64,000 nucleotides of DNA from Enterobacter cloacae (GTDB lineage: Bacteria; Pseudomonadota; Gammaproteobacteria; Enterobacterales; Enterobacteriaceae). Location: positions 1,426,001-1,490,000 of the forward strand of contig NZ_CP056117.1 in NCBI RefSeq assembly GCF_013375935.1, given 5' to 3'. Below the pieces are notes generated by a model. The model ran no database searches, was not told the origin of the DNA, and saw only the letters and a program-made list of their open reading frames with translations. This document shows, in pieces, positions 44,484-57,570 of the stretch; positions within the stretch are counted from its first letter, which is position 1, and each line of letters begins with the position of its first letter. The position numbers were made by a program, and so were the translations under genes.

Positions 44484-44654
44484 TTACTGCTGTGCTGCCG
44501 GGCCGCAGCCACCAATGATCTTCGAAATGGAGATCGCCGGGTGCAGCAGGTAATCATAGCTGCAGTTATTTTTGGTGTTTTGAACGTGACCGGTGCAGGC
44601 AGTCAGAGTCGATAACAGGCCAACCAGAACGGCGGCTTTTGCCAGTTTGAACAT
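44484..44654 (-). CDS. yhfL: Small lipoprotein YhfL (DUF4223)
   Basis: Function unknown. A 56-residue protein with a lipoprotein signal peptide (1-19) and lipobox LTAC, acylated Cys20. The mature part ends CSYDYLLHPAISISKIIGGC, which matches E. coli YhfL (55 residues) closely. The ATG at 44654 has AAGGA 6 bp upstream; the ATG two codons earlier directly abuts that RBS. Lies downstream of cysG on the same strand, 144 bp away, as in E. coli, and ends at its own terminator. Confidence 0.9.
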   Translation of the reverse strand: MFKLAKAAVLVGLLSTLTACTGHVQNTKNNCSYDYLLHPAISISKIIGGCGPAAQQ

Positions 44655-44798
44655 ACGCATTCCTTGTCTAAATATCGAAAAATGGATGTAACACGAGGGA
44701 ATAAATGGAAAAGTTCCACTATGCGGACGGTATGTTATCGACTGCGGTAAGAAGGGAGTAGTCCGCTTAAAGACTACTCCCGGACAAGAGAATATGCG

Positions 44799-46172
44799 TT
44801 AGTGGTTTGAGAACCAGTTCAGCTTTTCGCGAAGCTCAACCACGCGGCCAACGACGATCAGCGCCGGGCTTTCAACCTGCTGCGCCAGCTCGCCCAGCTG
44901 CGTCAGCACGCCATCGACCACGCGCTGGGTAATAGCGGTACCGTTTTCCACCAGCGCGACCGGCATATCTGCCTCCATGCCGTGCTCCAGAAGCCTGGCC
45001 TGAATGGTCGCAGCCTGATTAAGCCCCATGTAGAACACCAGCGTCTGCTTTTCAGCGGCCAGATTATGCCAGTCCAGCTCGCTGCCGGTTTTCAGGTGGC
45101 CCGTCACCAGGCGCACGCTCTGGGCATAGTCGCGATGGGTTAACGGTATGCCGGAATAGGCAGAGCAGCCGGATGCCGCCGTAATGCCCGGCACCACGGA
45201 GAACGGAATGCCCGCGTTGCACAGGGTTTCCAGCTCCTCGCCGCCGCGGCCAAAGATAAACGGATCGCCGCCCTTCAGGCGCACCACGCGCTTACCTTTC
45301 TGCGCTTCCCGCAGCAGGATCTGGTTAATTTCTTCCTGCGGCACGCAGTGGTAGCCCGCCCGTTTGCCGACGAAAACCCGGTCAGCGTCGCGGCGCACCA
45401 GGTTCATGATGTCATCGGAGACCAGTCGGTCATACACCACGATGTCGGCCTGCTGGATCTGCTGCAGGCCTTTCAGCGTCAGCAGACCCGCATCGCCGGG
45501 GCCTGCGCCTACCAGCACCACTTCGCCACGATGATCCAGCGGTTCAGAGAGCAGCTGCTCGGTCGTCTCTTCAACGGCCTTCGCGTCCTGATTTGCCAGC
45601 GACTGCGCCAGCCTGTCGTTGACGAAGAATTTCTCCCAGAAGCGGCGGCGCTCGCCCACGGTCGCGAAGGTTTGCTTCACGCGTGAACGCAGTTGACCTG
45701 CATAGTGGGCGATCTGGCCGAGATGCTGCGGCAACACGGCCTCCAGCTTTTCCCGCAGCAGGCGGGCAAGAACGGGCGAGCGGCCGCCGGACGACACCGC
45801 AATCATCAGCGGTGAGCGGTCGATAATCGACGGCATGATAAAGCTGGCCTCTTTCGGCGCATCCACCACGTTACAGAAGATCCGGCGCGCTTCGCAGGCG
45901 TCGCTGACGCGCTGGTTCACCCCGTCGTCGTCCGTGGCGGCAATCGTCAGCCAGCAGGTTTCCAGCAGGGATTCGTCAAACTCACCCTGTACCAGCGCGA
46001 GCATCCCTTCCTGCGCCCAGACGTGAAACTGCGGGGCAAAGGTGAGGGCGTTGACGGTCAGTCGGGCGCCAGCCTCAAGCAGCAGGCGCGCCTTGCGTTC
46101 AGCCACATCGCCGCCGCCCACGAGCAGGCAGTCGCGGTTGCGTAATTGACAAAAAATCGGCAGGTGATCCAC
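44799..46172 (-). CDS. cysG: Siroheme synthase CysG
   Basis: Multifunctional enzyme making siroheme from uroporphyrinogen III, the cofactor of NirB and sulfite reductase. It has 457 residues, as in E. coli. N-terminal dehydrogenase/ferrochelatase with NAD motif [12 protein letters not shown] (~17-28) and Ser128 region SSGGRSP; C-terminal SAM methyltransferase with [11 protein letters not shown] (~223-233) and [10 protein letters not shown]. The start codon is GTG 46172, as in E. coli. Only 134 bp downstream of nirD; nirC is missing in between. Confidence 0.98.
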   Translation of the reverse strand: MDHLPIFCQLRNRDCLLVGGGDVAERKARLLLEAGARLTVNALTFAPQFHVWAQEGMLALVQGEFDESLLETCWLTIAATDDDGVNQRVSDACEARRIFCNVVDAPKEASFIMPSIIDRSPLMIAVSSGGRSPVLARLLREKLEAVLPQHLGQIAHYAGQLRSRVKQTFATVGERRRFWEKFFVNDRLAQSLANQDAKAVEETTEQLLSEPLDHRGEVVLVGAGPGDAGLLTLKGLQQIQQADIVVYDRLVSDDIMNLVRRDADRVFVGKRAGYHCVPQEEINQILLREAQKGKRVVRLKGGDPFIFGRGGEELETLCNAGIPFSVVPGITAASGCSAYSGIPLTHRDYAQSVRLVTGHLKTGSELDWHNLAAEKQTLVFYMGLNQAATIQARLLEHGMEADMPVALVENGTAITQRVVDGVLTQLGELAQQVESPALIVVGRVVELREKLNWFSNH

Positions 46173-46306
46173 GACGTTACCTCACAGCATGGGTGGCGGG
46201 GGAAGAATTGACGTCAGGATAACAGCAGGAATCGTACAGAACATACGGTTTTTCCTGCCGTTACCCATAAGGGGTCATAAGCCTTTCCTATTGAAAAGGC
46301 GGGGCG

Positions 46307-46633
46307 TTACGCTTTCAGCTGCACCTCGCCGTCCTTCACGCGAACGTCGTAGTGCTTGACCGAGAAGCTTTCATCTTCCATGCAGTAGCCGTCGGTTAAG
46401 CGGAAACGCTGCTTTTTCAGCGGGCTGGCGACCCACAGCTCGCCCTGGTGCTCCGCAATAAGTCCGCGTGAGAGCACGCTGGCCTCGAAGAACGGGTCGA
46501 TATTGCTGATGGCAAAGACCTGTTCGTCGTGGCGAGGACGGAAAATCGCGACCTGCTCGTTACCCAGCAGCGCGCAAACGCCGGTCGCTGGCAGAATGTC
46601 GTTAATGTTGCAGATGTTTACCCACTGGCTCAT
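46307..46633 (-). CDS. nirD: Nitrite reductase (NADH) small subunit NirD
   Basis: Needed for activity of the cytoplasmic NADH-dependent nitrite reductase. It has 108 residues, as in E. coli, with a Rieske-like fold that lacks the usual Cys/His cluster ligands, normal for NirD. The start overlaps the nirB stop by 4 bases, indicating coupling. Confidence 0.98.
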   Translation of the reverse strand: MSQWVNICNINDILPATGVCALLGNEQVAIFRPRHDEQVFAISNIDPFFEASVLSRGLIAEHQGELWVASPLKKQRFRLTDGYCMEDESFSVKHYDVRVKDGEVQLKA

Positions 46634-49173
46634 GCGTTTTCCTCCACCAGCATCACCGGAATGCGTTCATACGGTGTTGCAGGACGATGCTGTTCGCGCT
46701 CTGGCACCACCTGCACGTTCGGGTCGCGCTGGGTGCTGTTGATAAAGTGTTTGAAGCGAGTCTGCGCCGCTGGCGTGTTCACGGTTTCGGTCCACTCGCA
46801 GATCACCGCCTCGCGCAGGCGAGCCATCTCGGACTCCAGCTGTTCATTCAGGCCCAGCTTGTCGTCGATGATGACCGATTTCAGGTAGTCGATGCCGCCT
46901 TCCAGGTTATCCAGCCAGGACGCGGTACGGGTCAGCTTATCGGCGGTGCGAATGTAGAACATCATGAAGCGGTCGAGATACTTGATCAGCGTATCGCGAT
47001 CGAGATCCGCAGCCAGCAGGTCGGCGTGGCGTGGCTTCATCCCGCCGTTACCGCATACGTACAGGTTCCAGCCTTTCTCGGTGGCGATAATACCCACGTC
47101 TTTACCCTGCGCTTCCGCACATTCACGGGTACAGCCGGAGACGCCGAACTTCATTTTGTGCGGCGTACGGATGCCCTTGTAGCGGTTTTCCAGCTCTACG
47201 CCGAAGCCCACGCTGTCGCCCACGCCGTAGCGGCACCAGGTGCTGCCCACGCAGGTTTTCGCCATGCGCAGCGCCTTGGCGTACGCGTGACCCGTTTCGA
47301 ATCCTGCTTCAATCAGCTGACGCCAGATTTCCGGCAGGTCATCTTTTTGCGCGCCGAACAGGCCGATACGCTGGGAACCGGTAATTTTGGTGTACAGGTT
47401 AAACTCGCGGGCGATTCGTCCCACGGCGACCAGGCCTTCCGGGGTAATTTCCCCACCGGCAGAACGCGGGATCACCGAGTAAGTACCGTCTTTCTGGATA
47501 TTGGCCAGGAAGTTATCGTTGGTGTCCTGCAGCGGCGTGTGCTCAGGTTTGAGCACGTATTCGTTCCAGCAGGACGCCAGCAGGGAACCGACGGTCGGCT
47601 TACACACTTCACAGCCGTAGCCCTGGCCGTGTTTCTCCAGCAGTTCGTCGAAGGACTTAATGCCTTCCACGCGGATCAGGTGGTACAGCTCCTGGCGAGA
47701 GTAGGCAAAGTGCTCGCACAGGTTGTTGTTTACTTCGATGCCCTGTTTTGCCAGCTCAGCGTTCAGCACCTGCGTTACCAGCGGAATACAGCCGCCGCAG
47801 CCGGTACCGGCTTTGGTTTCGGCCTTCAGCGCCGCAACGGTGTGGCAGCCTTTGTTGATGGCGGAGATCAGCATGCCTTTGGTCACGTCGAAGCAGGAGC
47901 AAATCTGCGCGCTGTCCGGCAGTTTATCCACGCCGATAGACGGTTTGCCGCTGGACGCGTGGGCCGGAAGGATCAGCGCGTCCGGGTTTTCCGGCAGCTC
48001 AATGGCGTTCAGCACCAGCTGGAGCAGGTTGCCGAAGTCGCTGGTATCGCCTACCAGCACCGCACCGAGCAGGGTTTTGTTGTCCTGGCTGACGATGAGA
48101 CGTTTATAGACTTCTTTGCTTTCGTCCAGATAGACGTAGCTGCGGGAGTTCGGGGTACGGCCGTGCGCATCGCCGATACCGCCCACGTCTACGCCCAGCA
48201 GCTTCAGCTTGGCGCTCATGTCTGCGCCGGTGAAGGCGTTTTCGCTGCCGAGGATATGGTCAACGGCGACCTGCGCCATTTTGTACCCTGGCGCTACCAG
48301 ACCATACACGCGGTTATTCCAGCTGGCGCACTCGCCGATGGCGTAAATATCCGGATCGGAGGTCTGGCAGGTATCGTTGATCATGATCCCGCCGCGCTGC
48401 GCAACGGCCAGGCCGCACTGAGTGGCCAGCTTATCGCGCGGGCGAATACCGGTAGAGAAGACGATAAAGTCCACTTCCAGCTCGCTGCCGTCGGCAAAGC
48501 GCATGGTTTTACGCGCTTCGGTGCCTTCCTGAACGATCTCTTTGGTGTTTTTGCTGGTGTGAACCTTCACGCCCATGCTTTCAATCTTGCGGCGCAGCTG
48601 ATCGCCACCCATGTGGTCCAGCTGTTCGGCCATCAGCATCGGGGCAAATTCGATGACGTGGGTTTCAATGCCGAGGTTTTTCAGCGCGCCCGCTGCTTCC
48701 AGGCCCAGCAGACCACCGCCGACAACCGCACCGCGTTTGCTGCGGCGCGCGCAGGATTCAATGGCGTTGAGATCTTCAATGGTGCGGTAAACGAAGCAAT
48801 CCTGGGTGTCCGAACCTTTAATTGGCGGGATCCACGGATACGAGCCAGTCGCCATAATCAGCTTATCGTAAAAAACCGTACGCCCGGCGCTGGAGTGGAT
48901 CACTTTCTCCTGACGGTTGATGGTGATAGCGCGTTCGCCCACCAGCACTTTTACGCCATGCTTCTCGTAGAACCCTTCGCGCACCAGGGATAGCTCTTCG
49001 GCGGTATGGTGGGAGAAGTAGGAAGACAGGTGCACACGGTCGTACGCCTTGCGGGGTTCTTCACAGAACACGGTAATATCGAACTGGTCAGCATCGGCTT
49101 TATCAAGAAGATCCTCAATAAAGCGGTGGCCGACCATGCCGTTACCGATGATAGCGAGTCTGACTTTGCTCAT
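46630..49173 (-). CDS. nirB: Nitrite reductase (NADH) large subunit NirB
   Basis: Reduces nitrite to ammonium in the cytoplasm with NADH, mostly anaerobically. It has 847 residues, as in E. coli. FAD/NAD-binding oxidoreductase part (1-~400; GNGMVG at 10-15), two [2Fe-2S] BFD-like domains (~420-540; CSCFDV, CGGCIP, CEVC), then the siroheme/4Fe-4S sulfite-reductase-type domain with GVSGCTRECAEAQGKD and YVCGNGG. Start ATG 49173. FNR and NarL/NarP-type sites lie upstream at 49232-49274. Confidence 0.99.
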   Translation of the reverse strand: MSKVRLAIIGNGMVGHRFIEDLLDKADADQFDITVFCEEPRKAYDRVHLSSYFSHHTAEELSLVREGFYEKHGVKVLVGERAITINRQEKVIHSSAGRTVFYDKLIMATGSYPWIPPIKGSDTQDCFVYRTIEDLNAIESCARRSKRGAVVGGGLLGLEAAGALKNLGIETHVIEFAPMLMAEQLDHMGGDQLRRKIESMGVKVHTSKNTKEIVQEGTEARKTMRFADGSELEVDFIVFSTGIRPRDKLATQCGLAVAQRGGIMINDTCQTSDPDIYAIGECASWNNRVYGLVAPGYKMAQVAVDHILGSENAFTGADMSAKLKLLGVDVGGIGDAHGRTPNSRSYVYLDESKEVYKRLIVSQDNKTLLGAVLVGDTSDFGNLLQLVLNAIELPENPDALILPAHASSGKPSIGVDKLPDSAQICSCFDVTKGMLISAINKGCHTVAALKAETKAGTGCGGCIPLVTQVLNAELAKQGIEVNNNLCEHFAYSRQELYHLIRVEGIKSFDELLEKHGQGYGCEVCKPTVGSLLASCWNEYVLKPEHTPLQDTNDNFLANIQKDGTYSVIPRSAGGEITPEGLVAVGRIAREFNLYTKITGSQRIGLFGAQKDDLPEIWRQLIEAGFETGHAYAKALRMAKTCVGSTWCRYGVGDSVGFGVELENRYKGIRTPHKMKFGVSGCTRECAEAQGKDVGIIATEKGWNLYVCGNGGMKPRHADLLAADLDRDTLIKYLDRFMMFYIRTADKLTRTASWLDNLEGGIDYLKSVIIDDKLGLNEQLESEMARLREAVICEWTETVNTPAAQTRFKHFINSTQRDPNVQVVPEREQHRPATPYERIPVMLVEENA

Positions 49174-49231
49174 TTTTGCCTCGATTTCTTTTCTATTACT
49201 GCCTACCTTAACGATTCAGCAGGGGCACTTA

Positions 49232-49245
49232 TTGATGCAAATCAA
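49232..49245 (-). promoter_or_regulatory. FNR site of the nirB promoter
   Basis: TTGATTTGCATCAA on the minus strand is a perfect TTGAT-N4-ATCAA match, 59-72 bp upstream of nirB, and corresponds to the FNR site that drives E. coli nirB without oxygen. Confidence 0.88.
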
Positions 49246-49258
49246 ATACGCCTTCACC

Positions 49259-49274
49259 TACCCCTTAGGGGGTA
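49259..49274 (-). promoter_or_regulatory. NarL/NarP 7-2-7 site of the nirB promoter
   Basis: TACCCCT-ta-GGGGGTA: two inverted TACYYMT-type heptamers spaced by 2 bp, just upstream of the FNR site, as in E. coli nirB, giving nitrate/nitrite induction. Confidence 0.8.
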
Positions 49275-49399
49275 TATGTATGATTTGTCAGGATTTTTAT
49301 AAGTGGCGGATATTGTTCGATTTTTGTGCTTGCTGGTTTTTTGCACAAATTTGTGTGGATTTTGAGAACGCGGCGGGCAGGGCGGGCGAGGCGGGGAAT

Positions 49400-49425
49400 C
49401 ACCCCTTTGCAGGCGCAAAGGGGTG
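49400..49425. terminator. Strong hairpin between tsgA and nirB
   Basis: CACCCCTTTGC-aggc-GCAAAGGGGTG: a perfect 11-bp stem, 7 bp beyond the tsgA stop. There is no T run, so it may stabilise the tsgA 3' end rather than terminate by itself. Confidence 0.65.
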
Positions 49426-49432
49426 ATGGCGA

Positions 49433-50617
49433 TTAATGGGTAGCGGTTGCCGTATTGTGCTGGCGATGGCGGGTCACGAAGCCGAGCACGAAGCACATGA
49501 TAAATACCACCGCGTACAGACCGTTAGCGGTATGCAGCGCCGCCAGCGGGCCGCTGTGCGCTACGATCGGGCCAGTGACCACGAAGGTCAGCATGGTGCC
49601 GATGGTGCCGCAGGTCAGCACGAAGTTCACCAGCTTCGGTGAGGCCACTTTGGTCTGGAGCGAGCCAAGGGTGATGATCGAGGTATAAATCGCGCTGGAG
49701 AAGAAGCCCAGGGTGAGGATGAACCATGGCATATGCTCCGGAGAGCCGTTGATGAACAGATACATCAGCACGGTCGCCAGACCCGCCAGCACGGTCAGAA
49801 TACGTTGCAGGTCGAAGAAGCGCAGGATGAAGCTAAACGCCCACATGCCGAACATGTAAGACATCCAGAAATCGCTCACCAGTTTGCCCGCGTCGTTCAG
49901 GCTCATGCCCAGACCTTTCGCGTATTCCGGTACCCACGAGATAAAGCCCAGCTGGCCCAGGATGTAGCACAGGGCGGCGATGGAGAGGAACAGCACGCCG
50001 ATACCCCATTTTTCCTTCGCAACCGGCTCTGAGGCAGCCTGCGCTTTTTTGCCCAGCACCGGGAAGTCACAGCCGAAGGTCAGAATGAAGATCGCAACAT
50101 AGACCAGACCAATGCAGGCGTACACCCAGTACCATTCGATGCTGCGCGCGATAAGATACGCGGCGACCATCGGGAAAATCATCCCGGCCATGCTGAAGAA
50201 GGAGTCGGTAAACAGCAGACGCGCGCCGCGCTGGCGGCCTTCATACATATGGGTGATCAGGAACGTACCGATCGACATGGTGATACCGCTCACGAGGCCC
50301 AGCACGAACATGGCGGCAGAGAACAGGGCGATGCTGTGGCTCAGCATCAGGCCCGCCACGGCGGCAACCATCAGCACAAAGCCGAAACGCAGCTGCGTTT
50401 TCAGCGGCACGATTTCCATCAGCCAGGCATTAAGGAAAATAGAGATCAGGATCCCCGCGTTCAGGAAGGTAAAGGTGTTACTCATGCTGGAAACGGGCAG
50501 CTGGAAGTAGTCTGCGATATTTCCCATCACCATTCCGGTGACGATCACCAGCGCGCCGGTCAGGGCGTAAGAGAAGAAGCTGATCCATGTGAGCTTGATG
50601 CGGTTGCTGTTAGTCAT
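49433..50617 (-). CDS. tsgA: MFS transporter TsgA
   Basis: Major-facilitator protein of the inner membrane, substrate unknown; tsgA in Salmonella was found as tellurite/selenite-regulated. It has 394 residues (E. coli 393) and ~12 predicted helices; an MFS-like GRQRGARLL loop follows helix 4. Upstream of nirB on the same strand but separated by a hairpin and the nirB promoter. Divergent from ppiA. Confidence 0.95.
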   Translation of the reverse strand: MTNSNRIKLTWISFFSYALTGALVIVTGMVMGNIADYFQLPVSSMSNTFTFLNAGILISIFLNAWLMEIVPLKTQLRFGFVLMVAAVAGLMLSHSIALFSAAMFVLGLVSGITMSIGTFLITHMYEGRQRGARLLFTDSFFSMAGMIFPMVAAYLIARSIEWYWVYACIGLVYVAIFILTFGCDFPVLGKKAQAASEPVAKEKWGIGVLFLSIAALCYILGQLGFISWVPEYAKGLGMSLNDAGKLVSDFWMSYMFGMWAFSFILRFFDLQRILTVLAGLATVLMYLFINGSPEHMPWFILTLGFFSSAIYTSIITLGSLQTKVASPKLVNFVLTCGTIGTMLTFVVTGPIVAHSGPLAALHTANGLYAVVFIMCFVLGFVTRHRQHNTATATH

Positions 50618-50737
50618 GTCTGGCCTGTTAAAAGTAAAGAAAAACGCAGTGAGTGCGTTTGAGCGGGCAGATTTTAGTCTCGAAAGTGATCTAATTAAAT
50701 CTTTTCAGAAAATTTTGAGCACAATTGCAGGCTTTAT

Positions 50738-50753
50738 CGTGATAAAGATCACA
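50738..50753. promoter_or_regulatory. CRP site in the tsgA-ppiA intergenic region
   Basis: CGTGA-taaaga-TCACA matches TGTGA-N6-TCACA at 9 of 10 positions. It lies ~143 bp before ppiA, whose E. coli promoters are CRP-controlled, and ~120 bp before divergent tsgA. Confidence 0.75.
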
Positions 50754-50886
50754 TTAAACCGCGTGATGGACAATCGTTTGCGCGGTAATAATTGTTTCAA
50801 TTTCGTAAAATTAGGTAAAAGACTGGTCTGGGTTCATACTGCTCTTTAGAATCAAGCCATTCGCTTTTTATACTGCGCTTTGTTAA

Positions 50887-51468
<582 letters not shown>

Positions 51469-51471
51469 CCC

Positions 51472-51502
51472 TTCACACGCGGGCAGATCCTGCCCGTGTG
51501 AA
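51472..51502 (+). terminator. Hairpin after ppiA
   Basis: TTCACACGCGGGCA-gatcc-TGCCCGTGTGAA: near-perfect stem 4 bp after the ppiA stop, with no clear T run. Probable 3' end of ppiA. Confidence 0.55.
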
Positions 51503-51573
51503 ACTGCCCTCCCTGCGAAAGCGCGTTTTGCTGCTTATACTTGTGGCAAACGGACTATTCAGGGAGGCGTTTA

Positions 51574-52158
51574 GTGAAAAAACTCACCGACAAGCAAAAA
51601 TCCCGTCTCTGGGAGCGACAGCGCAATACCAATCTACAGGCGAGCAGCCTCCTTGAAAAAGGTCATGGTCCTGCTGAACCCCACATTGATACGCTGGAGC
51701 TTGGGCCTTCAGCACCCGGTTTGCCCCATCTGTGCCACATTCACCGCCATCTGTATCGCAGCGAGATGAAGCGGGCAGGCGAGTTCCGTACCGACGATAT
51801 TTTTAAAGGTGAGATCCCTTTCTGCCATTTCGAATACATCGAGACGATGGGAAATGAACTGATGGCGGCGCTGGAAAGCGACAGGTATCTGGTTGGCCTT
51901 CAGAAAGAGGCGTTTATCGAACGCATAAGTCATTACTACTGTGAAATCAATATGCTACATCCGTTCTCGAGCGGTAACGGCATTGCGCAGCGCGTATTCT
52001 TTGAACAGCTGGCAATCCATGCCGGCTACATCCTGGACTGGCGCGATATCGATCCTGAGCAGTGGGTGGCGGCAAACCAGAGCGGTGCAACCGGAGATTT
52101 GACCGACCTGAAATCCATCTTTGCCAAAGTAGTGAGCGAAGCGCGGGAATCTGAGTAG
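51574..52158 (+). CDS. fic: Fic-domain protein fused to YhfG-like N-terminus
   Basis: Fic proteins transfer AMP to target proteins; in E. coli the adjacent small protein YhfG is the Fic partner/inhibitor. This protein has 194 residues. Residues 2-28 (KKLTDKQKSRLWERQRNTNL, then QASSLLE) match the start of E. coli YhfG. From ~40 (TLELGPSAPGLPHL) it follows E. coli Fic, so the first ~45 Fic residues and the second half of YhfG are gone. The motif SxxxE at 24-28 resembles the inhibitory (S/T)xxxE(G/N) helix. The Fic motif is HPFSSGNGIAQR (His129-Arg140): the acidic metal ligand and first Arg are replaced, as I recall they are in E. coli. GTG 51574 has GGGAGG 6 bp upstream. Confidence 0.88.
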   Translation: MKKLTDKQKSRLWERQRNTNLQASSLLEKGHGPAEPHIDTLELGPSAPGLPHLCHIHRHLYRSEMKRAGEFRTDDIFKGEIPFCHFEYIETMGNELMAALESDRYLVGLQKEAFIERISHYYCEINMLHPFSSGNGIAQRVFFEQLAIHAGYILDWRDIDPEQWVAANQSGATGDLTDLKSIFAKVVSEARESE

Positions 52159-52188
52159 AATAGGGCGGCATTTTTTTCGGGAGCCGCC

Positions 52189-52752
52189 ATGATTTTGCTG
52201 ATTGATAACTACGATTCCTTCACCTGGAACCTTTACCAGTATTTTTGTGAGCTGGGTGCAGAGGTGGTTGTCCGTCGCAACGACGACATCGCGCTGGCCG
52301 ACATTGAAACGCTGGCTCCGCGAAAAATAGTGATATCGCCGGGGCCGTGCACCCCGTCCGAGTCCGGTATCTCCTTGGACGCTATCCGCCACTACGCGGG
52401 CAGGCTGCCGATTCTGGGCGTCTGCCTGGGGCATCAGGCCATTGCGCAGGCGTTTGGCGCAACCATTGTCCGCGCCGCGAAGGTGATGCACGGCAAAACC
52501 TCACCGGTCTCCCACACCGGCGCGGGCGTATTCGCGGGGTTAAATAACCCGTTAACCGTCACGCGCTACCACTCTCTGGTCATCGACCCGCCAACGCTAC
52601 CCGCCTGTTTTGAGGTTACCGCCTGGAGCGAGACGCAGGAGATCATGGGCATCCGCCACCGGGAATGGGATCTCGAAGGCGTGCAGTTCCACCCGGAAAG
52701 TATTCTCAGCGAGCAGGGGCACGCGCTGCTGGCTAATTTCCTCAATCGCTGA
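52189..52752 (+). CDS. pabA: Aminodeoxychorismate synthase glutaminase subunit PabA
   Basis: Provides ammonia to PabB for 4-amino-4-deoxychorismate, the precursor of p-aminobenzoate and folate. It has 187 residues, as in E. coli. Class I amidotransferase with Cys79 (GVCLGHQ) and the His/Glu pair in QFHPES (~168-170). Starts 30 bp after fic, possibly cotranscribed. Confidence 0.98.
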   Translation: MILLIDNYDSFTWNLYQYFCELGAEVVVRRNDDIALADIETLAPRKIVISPGPCTPSESGISLDAIRHYAGRLPILGVCLGHQAIAQAFGATIVRAAKVMHGKTSPVSHTGAGVFAGLNNPLTVTRYHSLVIDPPTLPACFEVTAWSETQEIMGIRHREWDLEGVQFHPESILSEQGHALLANFLNR

Positions 52753-52768
52753 ATATCAGTTGCCTTGC

Positions 52769-56144
<3,376 letters not shown>

Positions 56145-56159
56145 TAGGAGTAGAGACAA

Positions 56160-56193
56160 AAACGGCGTGCCACCCTGCGGCGGCACGCCGTTT
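56160..56193 (-). terminator. Rho-independent terminator of crp
   Basis: AAACGGCGTGCC ... GGCACGCCGTTT: a 12-bp stem with a ~10-base loop, followed on the minus strand by a T run. Lies 9 bp after the crp stop and before yhfK. Confidence 0.9.
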
Positions 56194-56201
56194 GGCCGGA
56201 A

Positions 56202-56834
56202 TTAACGGGTTCCGTAGACCACGATAGTTTTACCGTGGGCAGAGATCAGGTTCTGATCTTCCAGCATCTTCAGGATACGGCCCACTGTTTCACGGGAACA
56301 ACCGACGATCTGACCAATTTCCTGGCGGGTAATTTTAATTTGCATGCCGTCAGGGTGGGTCATGGCGTCTGGCTGTTTCGCCAGGTTCAGCAGGGTCTGC
56401 GCGATACGGCCGGTCACGTCCAGGAAGGCCAGGTTGCCTACCTTCTCAGAGGTCACCTGCAGACGGCGAGCCATCTGGGAAGAAAGACGCATCAGGATGT
56501 CAGGGTTAACCTGAATCAGCTGACGGAATTTCTTGTAAGAAATTTCAGCCACTTCACATGCTGTTTTTGCACGAACCCAGGCGCTACGTTCCTGGCCTTC
56601 TTCAAACAGGCCCAGTTCACCGATAAAATCACCCTGGTTCAGATAAGAAAGGATCATCTCTTTCCCTTCTTCATCTTTGATCAGCACGGCCACCGAGCCT
56701 TTAACGATGTAATACAACGTTTCCGCTTTTTCACCCTGGTGAATCAGCGTGCTCTTTGATGGGTACTTATGAATGTGGCAATGAGACAAGAACCATTCGA
56801 GAGTCGGGTCTGTTTGCGGTTTGCCAAGCACCAT
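56202..56834 (-). CDS. crp: cAMP-activated global regulator CRP
   Basis: Binds cAMP and controls hundreds of catabolic genes, several with candidate sites in this window (malT, gntT, ppiA). It has 210 residues and appears to differ from E. coli CRP at one position (Ser for Ala near 118). cAMP domain (1-135; [18 protein letters not shown]), C-helix with [17 protein letters not shown], and a helix-turn-helix with recognition helix [11 protein letters not shown] (~179-189). Divergent from yhfA. Confidence 0.99.
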   Translation of the reverse strand: MVLGKPQTDPTLEWFLSHCHIHKYPSKSTLIHQGEKAETLYYIVKGSVAVLIKDEEGKEMILSYLNQGDFIGELGLFEEGQERSAWVRAKTACEVAEISYKKFRQLIQVNPDILMRLSSQMARRLQVTSEKVGNLAFLDVTGRIAQTLLNLAKQPDAMTHPDGMQIKITRQEIGQIVGCSRETVGRILKMLEDQNLISAHGKTIVVYGTR

Positions 56835-57144
56835 GCGCTGTTATCCTCTGTTATAAGCTGTCACCAGAGTCATAAGATGCATCCGGACTCTGGGGTTGCA
56901 ATCGAATTCTTACCCATACCTGGGAAGTCGGCTGTTGTAACGTTTCGCAGCCAGTAAAGTTTGATGTCCTCTGCATACATGTGTAACGTCAATGTATTAC
57001 TGTAGCATCCAGAGTGTTTTAGCATAGCTTTCGCCGCGTGTCTCCTGGTGTCTCGCTTCAGCATGACGCAGGTCGCCTTCCGTTGCGAGAAATGTAACGT
57101 ACACGTAATCTGTCATAAAAAATGCAACGTTGGAGTGAGTGAAT
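56835..57144. other. Divergent crp-yhfA control region
   Basis: 310 bp. The part near crp corresponds to the long untranslated leader known in E. coli (TATAACAGAGGATAACAGCG precedes the ATG). The stretch GATGCTACAGTAATACATTG, conserved with E. coli on the minus strand, lies in the promoter area (~56987-57006). The CRP autoregulatory site of E. coli is not clearly conserved here. No gene was seen. Confidence 0.6.
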
Positions 57145-57549
57145 ATGCAAGCGCGCGTGAAATGGGTTGAAGGGTTAACGTTCCTGGGCGAGTCCGCTTC
57201 CGGGCATCAGATTTTGATGGATGGCAACTCCGGCGATAAAGCCCCAAGCCCTATGGAAATGGTGCTGATGGCCGCGGGTGGATGCAGCGCTATCGACGTG
57301 GTGTCGATCCTGCAAAAAGGCCGTCATGACGTGACCGATTGTGAAGTGAAGCTGACGTCAGAACGTCGTGAAGAGGCGCCACGCCTGTTTACGCACATCA
57401 ATCTGCACTTTGTGGTCACCGGTAAAGCGCTGAAGGACGCGGCGGTGTCCCGCGCGGTGGACCTCTCCGCGGAGAAGTACTGCTCGGTGGCGTTAATGCT
57501 CGAGAAAGCGGTAAACATCACGCATTCGTATGAGGTGATCGAGGCGTGA
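57145..57549 (+). CDS. yhfA: OsmC-family protein YhfA
   Basis: Member of the OsmC/Ohr fold; exact role unknown. It has 134 residues, as in E. coli. Two conserved cysteines are visible, Cys48 (AAGGCSAIDV) and Cys112 (AEKYCSVALM), the pair expected for peroxidatic OsmC proteins. The ATG at 57145 has GGAG 9 bp upstream; a GTG two codons earlier is too close to it. Confidence 0.93.
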   Translation: MQARVKWVEGLTFLGESASGHQILMDGNSGDKAPSPMEMVLMAAGGCSAIDVVSILQKGRHDVTDCEVKLTSERREEAPRLFTHINLHFVVTGKALKDAAVSRAVDLSAEKYCSVALMLEKAVNITHSYEVIEA

Positions 57550-57570
57550 GTGAGGGGGTATCTGCGTGTT

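Noticed and set aside
46687..48993. Open frame of 768 codons antisense to nirB
   Set aside because: It is a codon-position shadow of nirB with low-complexity composition and no homology.
56930..57130. E. coli-like CRP autoregulatory site upstream of crp
   Set aside because: The stretch aligned to the E. coli site has lost the clear TGTGA/TCACA halves, so no site is claimed.
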